Positions 14,300 to 22,038 of a DNA stretch of 39,137 bases are shown in pieces. Position numbers and translations under genes: made by a program. Source of the DNA: Candidatus Nanopelagicaceae bacterium. GTDB lineage: Bacteria; Actinomycetota; Actinomycetes; Nanopelagicales; Nanopelagicaceae. A model generated the notes under the pieces. That model ran no database searches. It was not told the origin of the DNA and saw only the letters and a program-made list of their open reading frames with translations. The stretch spans positions 1 to 39,137 of the forward strand of contig VERG01000015.1 in assembly GCA_018882885.1 (NCBI GenBank), given 5' to 3'. How positions within the stretch are numbered: position 1 is the first letter of the stretch; each line of letters begins with the position of its first letter.

Positions 14300-15768
14300 A
14301 GATCGCCTTTCTTTAATAATTGAATTACCTGTTTTGCGCGTTCACGTAACTCAGGCAAATCAATTAGGCGATCCAAACCTCTTAGCTGTTGGGAAATCCG
14401 ATGATTGCGAGAAAAACTCTCTCGATTGCGATCTAAGAAATCCCAATACAAAGTGGTAAATGGACAGGCATCTTCGCCCACTCGTTTTTTAGGATCGAAG
14501 TAGCAGCCTTTACAGAAGTTCGTCATCCTTGAGATGTACGAGCCTCCTGCGGCATATGGCTTGGTCATCATGGTTCCGCCATCGGCATGAACCCCCATGC
14601 CAATTACATTGGGAACCATTACCCAATCAGTTGCATCGATAAATACCTCGCGCATCCAATCCAAAAACTGTTGTGGATTTATGCCGGAAATTAGTGCGAA
14701 ATTGCTGAGAATCATGAGGCGAGGAATGTGGTGTACCCAAGAGCGCTCGTTGATATCGGAGACTGTGTTTTTGAGACAGTTCATCTTTGTAGCACTTGGA
14801 TCTCTAAATAAATCCGGTAGGTCTAGATTTGCAGAGAGTTGGTTATTTTCACGGTAACTCTCGCCTAAATACCAATACATGCCATTAACGTACTCACGCC
14901 AACCGATGATTTGACGAACAAAGGCCTCGGCAGAAGCGATAGGGATACCACCGTTTTTAAACCTTTTCATGGCGGCGGCAATTACTTCGCTGGGATGGAG
15001 CAGGCCGTTATTTAGATAAGGACTAAGTAAAGAGTGATGCAATGCCCAATTCTCAGTGGTGGTTGCATCTTCATATGGACCAAAGTTGGCAAAGTGGTTC
15101 TTGAGAAAATTATCAAGTTGCTTAAGGGCGCCTGCGCGAGTCGTCGCCCAATAATTCTTGGGCTGGTAATTGAGTTCTTTCGCAACTTCCTCATCGATGG
15201 CATCGCGGTCATGAGTTAAATAGGCTGGCCACTTGTAGTTTTTTGGAGGAGGAAGACGATTGTCCTTATCAAAGTTCCATTCACCGCCGACTGGTTTTGC
15301 ACCATCCATCAGAACATCTAGGCGCACCCGTTGTTTCCGATAGAAGTTTTCCATCAAATAACTTTTTTGCGAATTAGCCCACTGAGCAAAAAGTTCTCTA
15401 GGAGTCAGAAAGAAGTCATTGGGATGGAAAATTACTCCGAATTCTCTCAGTGCTGAATGTTGCTTGAAAGATGAGGGCTCCGCGCAGTGAATAGGTAAGT
15501 CCCCAAATTGTTGCTTGACTTGCTTCAATCCATCAATAGTTGTCTCCGCTTTCATATACTCAACTTTGAAACCCAGACTTTTAAGTTCTGCAGCAAAATG
15601 CCGCGCGCTGGAGATAAGGAAGAAAAGTCGTTCTAGATGCCAGGGCCGACCTGAGGTCATGCGTTGGCTTTCAATAAAAACAATCAAATCTTGCTTTGGG
15701 TTGGCGGTTTTTAAGACCCCGTACTGCGCATGGAGTTGATCAAAGGGAATGTAAAGAATGCGCTCCAC
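14296..15768 (-). CDS. Iron-sulfur bacterial cryptochrome/(6-4) photolyase (PhrB class)
   Basis: 490 residues of the photolyase-related (FeS-BCP) family. Four cysteines that can bind a [4Fe-4S] cluster lie at 331, 419, 422 and 435. Their spacing (88, 3, 13) is, from memory, identical to the ligands of Agrobacterium PhrB (350, 438, 441, 454). His347 then corresponds to the catalytic PhrB H366. RQIIGWREYVNGMYWY and DWVMVPNVIGMGVHADGG are FAD-domain segments. The likely activity is light-driven repair of (6-4) photoproducts in DNA, consistent with sunlit water. The start is GTG at 15768 after TACCCT plus 6 nt, divergent from the monooxygenase gene. Confidence 0.93.
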   Translation of the reverse strand: MERILYIPFDQLHAQYGVLKTANPKQDLIVFIESQRMTSGRPWHLERLFFLISSARHFAAELKSLGFKVEYMKAETTIDGLKQVKQQFGDLPIHCAEPSSFKQHSALREFGVIFHPNDFFLTPRELFAQWANSQKSYLMENFYRKQRVRLDVLMDGAKPVGGEWNFDKDNRLPPPKNYKWPAYLTHDRDAIDEEVAKELNYQPKNYWATTRAGALKQLDNFLKNHFANFGPYEDATTTENWALHHSLLSPYLNNGLLHPSEVIAAAMKRFKNGGIPIASAEAFVRQIIGWREYVNGMYWYLGESYRENNQLSANLDLPDLFRDPSATKMNCLKNTVSDINERSWVHHIPRLMILSNFALISGINPQQFLDWMREVFIDATDWVMVPNVIGMGVHADGGTMMTKPYAAGGSYISRMTNFCKGCYFDPKKRVGEDACPFTTLYWDFLDRNRESFSRNHRISQQLRGLDRLIDLPELRERAKQVIQLLKKGDL

Positions 15769-15774
15769 CTAACA

Positions 15775-15780
15775 AGGGTA
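15775..15780 (-). promoter_or_regulatory. -10 box for leaderless photolyase gene
   Basis: TACCCT on the minus strand ends 6 nt before the GTG at 15768. No ribosome-binding site is visible. Confidence 0.5.
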
Positions 15781-15814
15781 GAGGTCGATTTGTACTGACG
15801 CAGATCGAGGATTA

Positions 15815-15834
15815 TTAGTTGAAGTTTCAACTAA
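15815..15834. promoter_or_regulatory. MarR/RosR-like palindromic operator, second copy
   Basis: TTAGTTGAA-GT-TTCAACTAA has perfect 9-bp arms around a 2-bp centre. It lies between the divergent photolyase and monooxygenase genes and covers the -35 of the latter. It is the same site as 11224-11245. Confidence 0.75.
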
Positions 15835-15846
15835 CCCTGATAGGGT
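15819..15846 (+). promoter_or_regulatory. Promoter of the monooxygenase-nhaA operon, leaderless
   Basis: TTGAAG (15819-15824), a 16-bp spacer and TAGGGT (15841-15846) are followed by 6 nt and the ATG at 15853. From 15815 to 15846 the sequence matches the VOC promoter at 28 of 32 positions. Confidence 0.65.
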
Positions 15847-15852
15847 AGCGCC

Positions 15853-16923
15853 ATGATCGATGTTGAAAAAATAGAGTTTGGGCTCGACACCTTTGGTGAC
15901 ATGCAGCATGACGATTTCGGCACGCCAATCAGTGCCGGCCAAACCATCCGCAACGTTGTTGCGCAGGCGGTATTTGCTGACGAACTAGGGCTAGATCATT
16001 TCAGCATTGGCGAACATCATCGAGATGATTTTGCAGTTTCAGCACCTGACACTGTTCTGGCAGGAATTGCTACCCAGACTTCTAGAATCAAACTAGGAAC
16101 CGGAGTCACGGTTTTATCGAGCGATGATCCAGTTCGGGTTTATCAACGCTTTGCCACAGTTGATGCGCTTTCAAATGGTCGTGCAGAAATCACCGCAGGT
16201 CGTGGTTCCTTCATCGAATCCTTTCCATTGTTTGGCTATGAGTTAACGGATTACGGCGTTCTATTTGAAGAAAAGCTTGAGTTGCTGGTAGAGATTCTTA
16301 AAGAGCATGCGGTGACCTGGTCGGGCAAAACTAGGGCACCACTGAATAAGCAAGAGATTTATCCCAAAACCGAGCGAGGATCTATTCCACTTCGAGTAGG
16401 AGTTGGTGGCACCCCAGAGTCAGTAGTTCGCGCCGCACGGTTAAATGCCAAATTAGCAATTGCGATTATTGGTGGAGATCCAGCTCGCTTCGCACCGTTT
16501 TCAGATTTGTATCGCACAGCGATGAAAGAGTTTGGTAATGATTTGCTGCCGATATCTATTCACTCTCCGGGCCACATCAGTGATAGCGATGAACAAGCGA
16601 TTGAAGAGTTATGGCCACATTATGAGGCGATGTTTGGTCGAATTGGCCGTGAACGTGGTTGGGGCCCAACCTCAAAAGCTCACTTCATAAATGAGGTAAA
16701 ACACGGTTCTTTCTACGTTGGTACTCCAGAAACTGTGGCAAAGAAAATGGCTTACGCAATTAGTTCCGTAGGGGTACAACGCTTTGATTTCAAGTACGCC
16801 AATGGTCCAATGCCACATAGCCAGCTCATGAAATCAATTGAGTTATATGCCACCAAGGTTGTTCCAATGGTTAAGGAGATTCTGGCCGAGCAAAATCGGT
16901 CTAGTGATACCTTAACCGTGTGA
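15853..16923 (+). CDS. LLM-class flavin-dependent oxidoreductase
   Basis: 356 residues of the bacterial luciferase-like monooxygenase superfamily, a TIM barrel using reduced FMN or F420. FGLDTFGD is beta-1. ADELGLDHFSIGEHHRDDF contains the conserved GEHH. LGTGVTVLSSDDPVRVYQRFATVDALSNGRAEITAGRG is the core segment with the GR motif. VGVGGTPESVVRAA and HSPGHI follow. Family members oxidise aldehydes, alkanesulfonates or aromatics; the substrate is unknown. The gene heads an operon with nhaA (4-nt GTGA overlap) behind a MarR/RosR-like operator, implying induction by oxidants or quinone-like electrophiles. Confidence 0.92.
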   Translation: MIDVEKIEFGLDTFGDMQHDDFGTPISAGQTIRNVVAQAVFADELGLDHFSIGEHHRDDFAVSAPDTVLAGIATQTSRIKLGTGVTVLSSDDPVRVYQRFATVDALSNGRAEITAGRGSFIESFPLFGYELTDYGVLFEEKLELLVEILKEHAVTWSGKTRAPLNKQEIYPKTERGSIPLRVGVGGTPESVVRAARLNAKLAIAIIGGDPARFAPFSDLYRTAMKEFGNDLLPISIHSPGHISDSDEQAIEELWPHYEAMFGRIGRERGWGPTSKAHFINEVKHGSFYVGTPETVAKKMAYAISSVGVQRFDFKYANGPMPHSQLMKSIELYATKVVPMVKEILAEQNRSSDTLTV

Positions 16924-18119
16924 TTCGCAATATTGCCCCGCTGCGCGATTTCCTTCATCGCGAATCGGCTAGTGGCATTTTAATTTTGATTGCATCATTT
17001 TTGGGATTAACTGTCGCAAATTCACCACTGGGCGACGGTTATCGGTCTGCACTTGCCGTTGATTTCAGGCTCGGAATCGATGAGTTATATATCAACCTGA
17101 CCTTACTGAAAACCATTAACTACATCTTGATGACAATTTTCTTTTTTGTGGTGGGATTAGAAATTAAACGGGAACTCACTTCAGGACATCTGGCAAGTTT
17201 CAAAAAAGCGATAATGCCATTTGTTGCCGCACTTGGAGGCATGGCGGTTCCGGCCCTTATTTATTTATTGATAGCCGGAGATATAGAACCAAATGGCTGG
17301 GGAGTTCCAGTTGCAACCGATATTGCACTCGCTGTTGGCCTACTTGCTTTAGTGGGCACAAATGCGGTTGCATCACTTCGATCATTCCTGCTGGCCTTAG
17401 CGGTCATAGATGACATCGGTGCGATTCTCATTATCGCTTTGGTTTATTCAACCGGGGTGGAAATTTCCTGGGTTTTGGCAACATTTTTTATGGTGTTTTG
17501 GATTTTTGCTTTCAAGAAAATGGGAGCAGAAAGAATCTGGATTTATATTCTGCTAGGGGTAACGCTTTGGTATTGCATGTACAAAAGTGGAGTTCATCCA
17601 ACATTAGCGGGAGTTGTTATGGGTTTGATGACCCCCAATCAACCAAAGAAAGACTCAGGATTGATGGATTCTGAAGATGGATCAGTATCGGTGATTGAGT
17701 TCCTCGAGTCTAAATTGCACCCGTGGTCTAGTTTTGTAATTGTTCCGATTTTCGCCTTTGCAAACACCGGGGTTGAGATTTCGAGTAGTTCCATTTCGGC
17801 AGCAATAGAGTCGCCAATTGCTTGGGGTATTTTCTTTGGATTGGTTGTAGGCAAGCCAATTGGTGTTTCTTTATCCAGCTATTTGGCAGGAAAGGCCAAA
17901 TTGGGAGAGTTTCCTGAATCGGCAAGAAACATTGATGTCCTCGCCACAGGTAGCGCCGCTGGAATTGGATTTACCGTAGCGATATTTATCGCCAATCTAG
18001 CCTTTGATTCACCAGCGATTCAGCAGCTTGCTGTCTTTTCAGTGATAGTGGCCTCGGTTGTTAGTGGGTTAATCAGCTATACGACCTTTAAATTGCTGGG
18101 CCGCAAAACTAATTCTTAG
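16920..18119 (+). CDS. nhaA: Na+/H+ antiporter NhaA
   Basis: 399 residues with about 12 helices. The transport residues are visible: VPVATDIALAVGL gives D134, and LAVIDDIGAIL gives D164-D165, matching D133, D163 and D164 of E. coli NhaA. FFFVVGLEIKRELTSGHL and the late GSAAGIGFTVAIFIANLAF are also conserved. It exchanges cytoplasmic Na+ for H+ at the membrane. The GTG start overlaps the monooxygenase stop (GTGA), so translation is coupled and expression should follow the upstream operator. The 3' end overlaps the convergent DUF2231 gene by 11 bp. Confidence 0.97.
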   Translation: MIRNIAPLRDFLHRESASGILILIASFLGLTVANSPLGDGYRSALAVDFRLGIDELYINLTLLKTINYILMTIFFFVVGLEIKRELTSGHLASFKKAIMPFVAALGGMAVPALIYLLIAGDIEPNGWGVPVATDIALAVGLLALVGTNAVASLRSFLLALAVIDDIGAILIIALVYSTGVEISWVLATFFMVFWIFAFKKMGAERIWIYILLGVTLWYCMYKSGVHPTLAGVVMGLMTPNQPKKDSGLMDSEDGSVSVIEFLESKLHPWSSFVIVPIFAFANTGVEISSSSISAAIESPIAWGIFFGLVVGKPIGVSLSSYLAGKAKLGEFPESARNIDVLATGSAAGIGFTVAIFIANLAFDSPAIQQLAVFSVIVASVVSGLISYTTFKLLGRKTNS

Positions 18120-18591
18120 CTAACCAGCCCCAAACTGATTCAGCTCCTGAGTGCCCGGTTAGGTATATGTAAACCAAAGCTAAAACAGCAGCTAATGCCA
18201 GCAGAATCGAAATCATTCGGCGTACCCGGGGTGAACCAACTGTGGCGCCCGAGCGATCCATGCGCCAGCGGATAAAAAGCAAAACTAGAAGGGGAATGAA
18301 GGTTATTGGTGCAATCTCACCTAAATCGGCGTGACGTTCTACATTTTTGTTTAGGCGCTCTTCGAAAGATTCACCACTTGCTTTAGCCACAAAGAGTGAA
18401 ATCTGTGCGATTACAGCAAGAATCAAAATTGGCTTTCCATATTTCCTAGAGAAGCTGGGCCAGTAAGACATCGCTAAGGCGGAAAATGCAACAAGCGGCA
18501 CCAACACCACAGCAGAGTGAACCACTAACGGATGTACGGGTAACCCCATAATCAAATCAAATGGGCCACCTAGTTCATCATAAAGCTTCAT
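18109..18591 (-). CDS. DUF2231-family membrane protein
   Basis: 160 residues, four helices. GLPVHPLVVHSAVVLVPLVAFSALAM at the start carries the HP-x-x-x-H pattern of DUF2231, and the last helix is followed by TGHSGAESVWG, also typical. Conserved His residues in the membrane suggest haem or metal contact, but no function is established. Translation begins with the ATG at 18591 after TAAACT plus 6 nt. The gamma-glutamyltransferase gene ends 20 bp upstream on the same strand, so partial cotranscription is possible. The 3' end overlaps nhaA by 11 bp. Confidence 0.82.
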   Translation of the reverse strand: MKLYDELGGPFDLIMGLPVHPLVVHSAVVLVPLVAFSALAMSYWPSFSRKYGKPILILAVIAQISLFVAKASGESFEERLNKNVERHADLGEIAPITFIPLLVLLFIRWRMDRSGATVGSPRVRRMISILLALAAVLALVYIYLTGHSGAESVWGWLAKN

Positions 18592-18597
18592 GGCGTT

Positions 18598-18603
18598 AGT
18601 TTA
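18598..18603 (-). promoter_or_regulatory. -10 box for leaderless DUF2231 gene
   Basis: TAAACT on the minus strand ends 6 nt before the ATG at 18591. Confidence 0.5.
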
Positions 18604-18611
18604 ACTAGTAA

Positions 18612-20201
18612 TCAAAGACCTGCGGCGTGACCTTCACTGCGCGGGTCGGAGCCTGCAATGTAAGTGCCGTTTTCCAAAACCTCGAGCAACTGAACAGCAG
18701 AGCCATGACCGTAGTCGCTCAGGAACTGCACATCATGGCCACGATTTGAAAGTTCTTGTTGCAGCTCCTTGGAGTATCGTCCCTCAATCTGCAAAATACC
18801 GTCATAACTTTCAACCGCAGAGGTCTCGCCTGGCTTATTTAAATGTTGCCATCTTGGGGCTTCAGCGTTTTCTTGTGGGGACATTTTTAAATCAATTGCA
18901 TTAACGATCAATTGAAAGTTGGTTTGTACCTGCACATTAGCGCCTGGTGTGCCACCTACATGTGCCAGGGAACCATCTTCTCTAGTCACGGTCCAAGCAT
19001 TCAAGGTATGCGCAGGACGCTTTCCAGGTTGGATAAAGTTTGGCGAGTTGGGTTCTAATGAGAATCCAGTCAGTCGATTATTCATGAGGATTCCAGTATC
19101 CGGAATCGCCCAAGATGCACCAAAGCCGTGGAAGACACTTTGAATCCAGGAGAGCGCATTGCCATCTCTATCTGCCACCAAAAAGTAGGTGGTATCACTT
19201 CCTTCTTGATTCTCTTTGGAAGAGGCGAGATTTGCACTTGCCATATTTATTTCTGAACGACGTTTTGTAATGTGTTCTAAGGAGAGAATTTGAGCAACAT
19301 TTACATCGACATGCTCTGGATCGCCCAAAATCTCATATCGATCAGCGAAAGCTATTTTTTTAGCTTCAACCATCATGTGAATACGGTCAGACTCGGAGAG
19401 ATTTGGCAAATCAAAACCCTCAGCCAGCTTCAACTCTTCCAGCAGAATCATGCCCTGGCTTGGAGGCGGTTGCCCATGGACTAGATAGTTCCGATAATTG
19501 ATGGAAAGTGGGGGAACGACTCTGGTTCGATGTTTTTCTAAATCTTGACGGCTAAACCAGCCTCCACTTGCCTCAATAAGTCTTGCCGCAATCTCACCTT
19601 TATAAAAAGCGGAGCGCCCTTCCTCGGCAATCAACTTAAGTGAATTCGCTAAATCCTCTTGAATAACCAAATCACCGATCTTCAAAGCGGTAGAAATTCC
19701 AAGCTGCTCAAATACTTTGGTTTCTGGGTTTTGTTTTAAATGATGCGCGATTCTTCTTACAAAACCAGAGTTAGCGGGAAATCCATTTTCAGCATAATCA
19801 ATGGCTGGTGCAAGCAACTCTGACATTGGCAGTAAGCCAAACTCTTCATGAATTGCAAACCAAGTTGAAACCAACCCAGGAACCGTTGCAGAACGAAAAC
19901 CATGATGATCAATTCCATTAGAAAACTCTTGAGCATTTGCTGCATGTGGAGCTTCACCGCTGCCATTAAATGCCAGATTAGATTTGTCTGAGGACTTGTG
20001 AGTGATGACAAAGGCATCGCCACCAAGATGTGAGGCACCTGGCTCTACAACACAGAGCACAGCACTCACCGCGATTGCAGCATCTCCTGCTGATCCGCCT
20101 TTTCGTAAAATCTCAATACCCGCAGATACCGCTAATGGTTGGCTGGCAGCCACTGCTCCATTGCGGGCATAGACGTTGCCGCGATGAGTCTTTTGTGACA
20201 C
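18612..20201 (-). CDS. Gamma-glutamyltransferase family protein
   Basis: 529 residues. AVAASQPLAVSAGIEILRKGGSAGDAAIAVSAVLCVVEPGASHLGGDAFVI is the conserved N-terminal half of the Ntn-hydrolase. The autocatalytic cleavage site is GSDTTYF, with the nucleophile at about Thr337; PAHTLNAWTV and GGTPGANVQVQ follow. No signal peptide is present, so it is probably cytoplasmic like YwrD-type members. Likely role: hydrolysis or transfer of gamma-glutamyl groups from glutathione-like or other gamma-glutamyl compounds, supplying glutamate. The start is GTG at 20201 after TAGCCT plus 6 nt. Confidence 0.93.
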   Translation of the reverse strand: MSQKTHRGNVYARNGAVAASQPLAVSAGIEILRKGGSAGDAAIAVSAVLCVVEPGASHLGGDAFVITHKSSDKSNLAFNGSGEAPHAANAQEFSNGIDHHGFRSATVPGLVSTWFAIHEEFGLLPMSELLAPAIDYAENGFPANSGFVRRIAHHLKQNPETKVFEQLGISTALKIGDLVIQEDLANSLKLIAEEGRSAFYKGEIAARLIEASGGWFSRQDLEKHRTRVVPPLSINYRNYLVHGQPPPSQGMILLEELKLAEGFDLPNLSESDRIHMMVEAKKIAFADRYEILGDPEHVDVNVAQILSLEHITKRRSEINMASANLASSKENQEGSDTTYFLVADRDGNALSWIQSVFHGFGASWAIPDTGILMNNRLTGFSLEPNSPNFIQPGKRPAHTLNAWTVTREDGSLAHVGGTPGANVQVQTNFQLIVNAIDLKMSPQENAEAPRWQHLNKPGETSAVESYDGILQIEGRYSKELQQELSNRGHDVQFLSDYGHGSAVQLLEVLENGTYIAGSDPRSEGHAAGL

Positions 20202-20207
20202 GGGCCA

Positions 20208-20213
20208 AGGCTA
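20208..20213 (-). promoter_or_regulatory. -10 box for leaderless gamma-glutamyltransferase gene
   Basis: TAGCCT on the minus strand ends 6 nt before the GTG at 20201. A weak -35, CTGCAA, lies 17 bp further upstream. Confidence 0.5.
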
Positions 20214-20290
20214 GTGGGGGTAGCATCAAATTGCAGAAACACCTGCTAGCACCCTCTTGCTTAGTCTTATACATGGTCAAGAATTAGGGA

Positions 20291-21307
20291 ATGAAGAAAA
20301 CAAAAGCTTATTTGTTTCGTCGGATCAGAGAAATCGCGTACGTACTGACCTCATTGCCAATCTTGCTGGCACTATTTGTTTTTGCGGTTATAGGCATTTC
20401 TTCCGTCTCCTTTGTCCCGATAGCGGTGATTATTTTCCTATTTCTTCTCAGTGCGATGCAGAAAGTGGCGGAGTGGGAAATCAAGCGTTCCAACTTCATG
20501 CTAGGCACAGACTTTCCAATTACTGAAAACTGGTTTGGCAATCCCTTTTTCTCGTGGGATGGAGCAAAGGAGAGAGTTACCTCTTTACGCAGTTGGCTGG
20601 CTTTAACCTATATTTTTGTTGGATTTTTCTGGGCGTTAATCTCCTTTGTACTAGTGGTTTCAGGACTTGCGGGAATCGCAACTATTTTGAGCGCTTTGGG
20701 AATTCTCGCACTATCCAATTTCAGTAGGAGTTTTGAGGTTATTGATGGCGGCGACAAGTTCACTGGAAATATCAGATTTATCGGCGATAAAGGACAGTTC
20801 CGCCTTCAGTTTGGAGAATCAACTCAGGACGGATTGATAATCGACTCAGGATCTATCTCTTGGGATTTGAACTCTAATTTAGGTTTAGCAATCGGATTTG
20901 TATTGGTTTTGCTGGCCGTTTGGTTAATCCCAAGAATCGCCAGAACAACTGCGATGTTGGTGGAAGCTTTCTTGTCTGGAACTTTACTTCCTAGAGTTGA
21001 AAGAGCGTTGGAAAGATTCAGCCGTTCGAATAAGGTGAGTGAGCGCGAAGTCCGGGAGGCTATGGATAAAGAGTCCTTGAAACCAGCGCTTTCTGAGTTA
21101 TCCAAAAGAGAGCGTGAGATTCTGACTTTGATGGCGCAAGGCAAATCAAATGCTGGAATTGCAAAGTCACTTTATATAACGGAGGGCTCAGTAGAAAAGC
21201 ACATCTCAAACATTCTCAGCAAACTTGATATTAGGGTTGGGGATGAAAATCATCGGAGAGTTCTGGCGGTGTTAACCTATCTGGGCATTCAGCCTGGGAA
21301 AGATTAA
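20291..21307 (+). CDS. Membrane Sensor-domain protein with C-terminal LuxR HTH
   Basis: 338 residues. Four hydrophobic helices in two hairpins (about residues 14-58 and 98-140) with the connecting NFMLGTDFPITENW...GAKERVTSLRSWLALTY resemble the actinobacterial putative Sensor domain (PF13796), normally found on histidine kinases. Another hydrophobic segment lies near 200-220. The C-terminus (about 268-330) is a LuxR/FixJ HTH: LSKREREILTLMAQGKSNAGIAKSLYITEGSVEKHISNILSKL. There is no kinase or receiver domain. This looks like a one-component membrane-bound regulator. An ABC exporter operon starts 17 bp after its stop, probably its target. Confidence 0.85.
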   Translation: MKKTKAYLFRRIREIAYVLTSLPILLALFVFAVIGISSVSFVPIAVIIFLFLLSAMQKVAEWEIKRSNFMLGTDFPITENWFGNPFFSWDGAKERVTSLRSWLALTYIFVGFFWALISFVLVVSGLAGIATILSALGILALSNFSRSFEVIDGGDKFTGNIRFIGDKGQFRLQFGESTQDGLIIDSGSISWDLNSNLGLAIGFVLVLLAVWLIPRIARTTAMLVEAFLSGTLLPRVERALERFSRSNKVSEREVREAMDKESLKPALSELSKREREILTLMAQGKSNAGIAKSLYITEGSVEKHISNILSKLDIRVGDENHRRVLAVLTYLGIQPGKD

Positions 21308-21312
21308 GAGGA

Positions 21313-21324
21313 TAGAGTTCACTT
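21313..21324 (+). promoter_or_regulatory. -10 box for leaderless ABC exporter
   Basis: TAGAGT (21313-21318) plus 6 nt precede the ATG at 21325. The box lies only 6 bp after the LuxR stop, suggesting the exporter has its own transcript. Confidence 0.5.
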
Positions 21325-22038
21325 ATGGCGGAAATCAAAATCGAGTTCAAGAATCTCTCCAAACAATATAAGGATGTATTGGCGGTCTCTAATTTCTCGG
21401 CACAGGTAGTTTCAGGTCGAGTTACGGGATTTCTCGGACCAAATGGAGCCGGTAAGAGCACCGCTCTGCGCTGTTTATTGGGATTGGTTACTCCAACAAG
21501 CGGTGAGGCGTTGATCAACGGTGGCAGTTATAGCGATCTCTCCGAGCCAATTAAGCATGTGGGGGCGCTATTAGATAGCCGTGGATTCCATCCAGGATTA
21601 ACCGCGATGCAGAATATGAAGGTAATGGCGAGCGCCTCAGCAATTGATTTTTCTCGTATTCCAGAGCTTTTGAAGTTGGTGGATTTGGAACATGCCACAA
21701 ACAAACGAACTAAAGGTTTTTCATTGGGAATGAAGCAACGACTTTCTCTGGCAATTGCGATGCTGGGAGATCCTGAAATTCTGGTTTTAGATGAGCCGGC
21801 CAATGGATTGGATCCAATTGGAATTGTCTGGTTGCGCGAGTTTGTTAAGAAGCTAGCAGCCGAAGGCCGCACCATCCTGATCTCATCTCACCAGTTGGCG
21901 GAGATGCAAAACACCGTTGATGATGTAGTCATAATTAATAAGGGTGAACTGGTTGCAGAAGGAAGTATTTCAGAAATTTGTAAAGGCAAGACATTAGAAG
22001 AAGCATTCCTCGATTTAACTCTGAGGAGGAGCGCATGA
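21325..22038 (+). CDS. ABC transporter ATP-binding protein (exporter type)
   Basis: 237 residues. Walker A is GPNGAGKST (about residues 38-46), Q-loop region near VGALLDSRGFHPGL, signature FSLGMKQRLSLA, Walker B ILVLDEPANGLDP, and the switch His is in ISSHQLAEM. The domain order and length match single-domain ATPases of drug/bacteriocin-type (CcmA/BcrA) exporters. It overlaps the permease gene by 4 nt (ATGA). The substrate is unknown. The upstream Sensor-LuxR gene suggests regulated efflux or an envelope-stress response. Confidence 0.95.
   Translation: MAEIKIEFKNLSKQYKDVLAVSNFSAQVVSGRVTGFLGPNGAGKSTALRCLLGLVTPTSGEALINGGSYSDLSEPIKHVGALLDSRGFHPGLTAMQNMKVMASASAIDFSRIPELLKLVDLEHATNKRTKGFSLGMKQRLSLAIAMLGDPEILVLDEPANGLDPIGIVWLREFVKKLAAEGRTILISSHQLAEMQNTVDDVVIINKGELVAEGSISEICKGKTLEEAFLDLTLRRSA

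Noticed and set aside
20273-20287. Mini-ORF (ATG GTC AAG AAT TAG) after TAGTCT, just before the Sensor-LuxR gene
   Set aside because: Only four codons, with no amino-acid bias suggesting attenuation. It could influence initiation at 20291, but the evidence is too thin.
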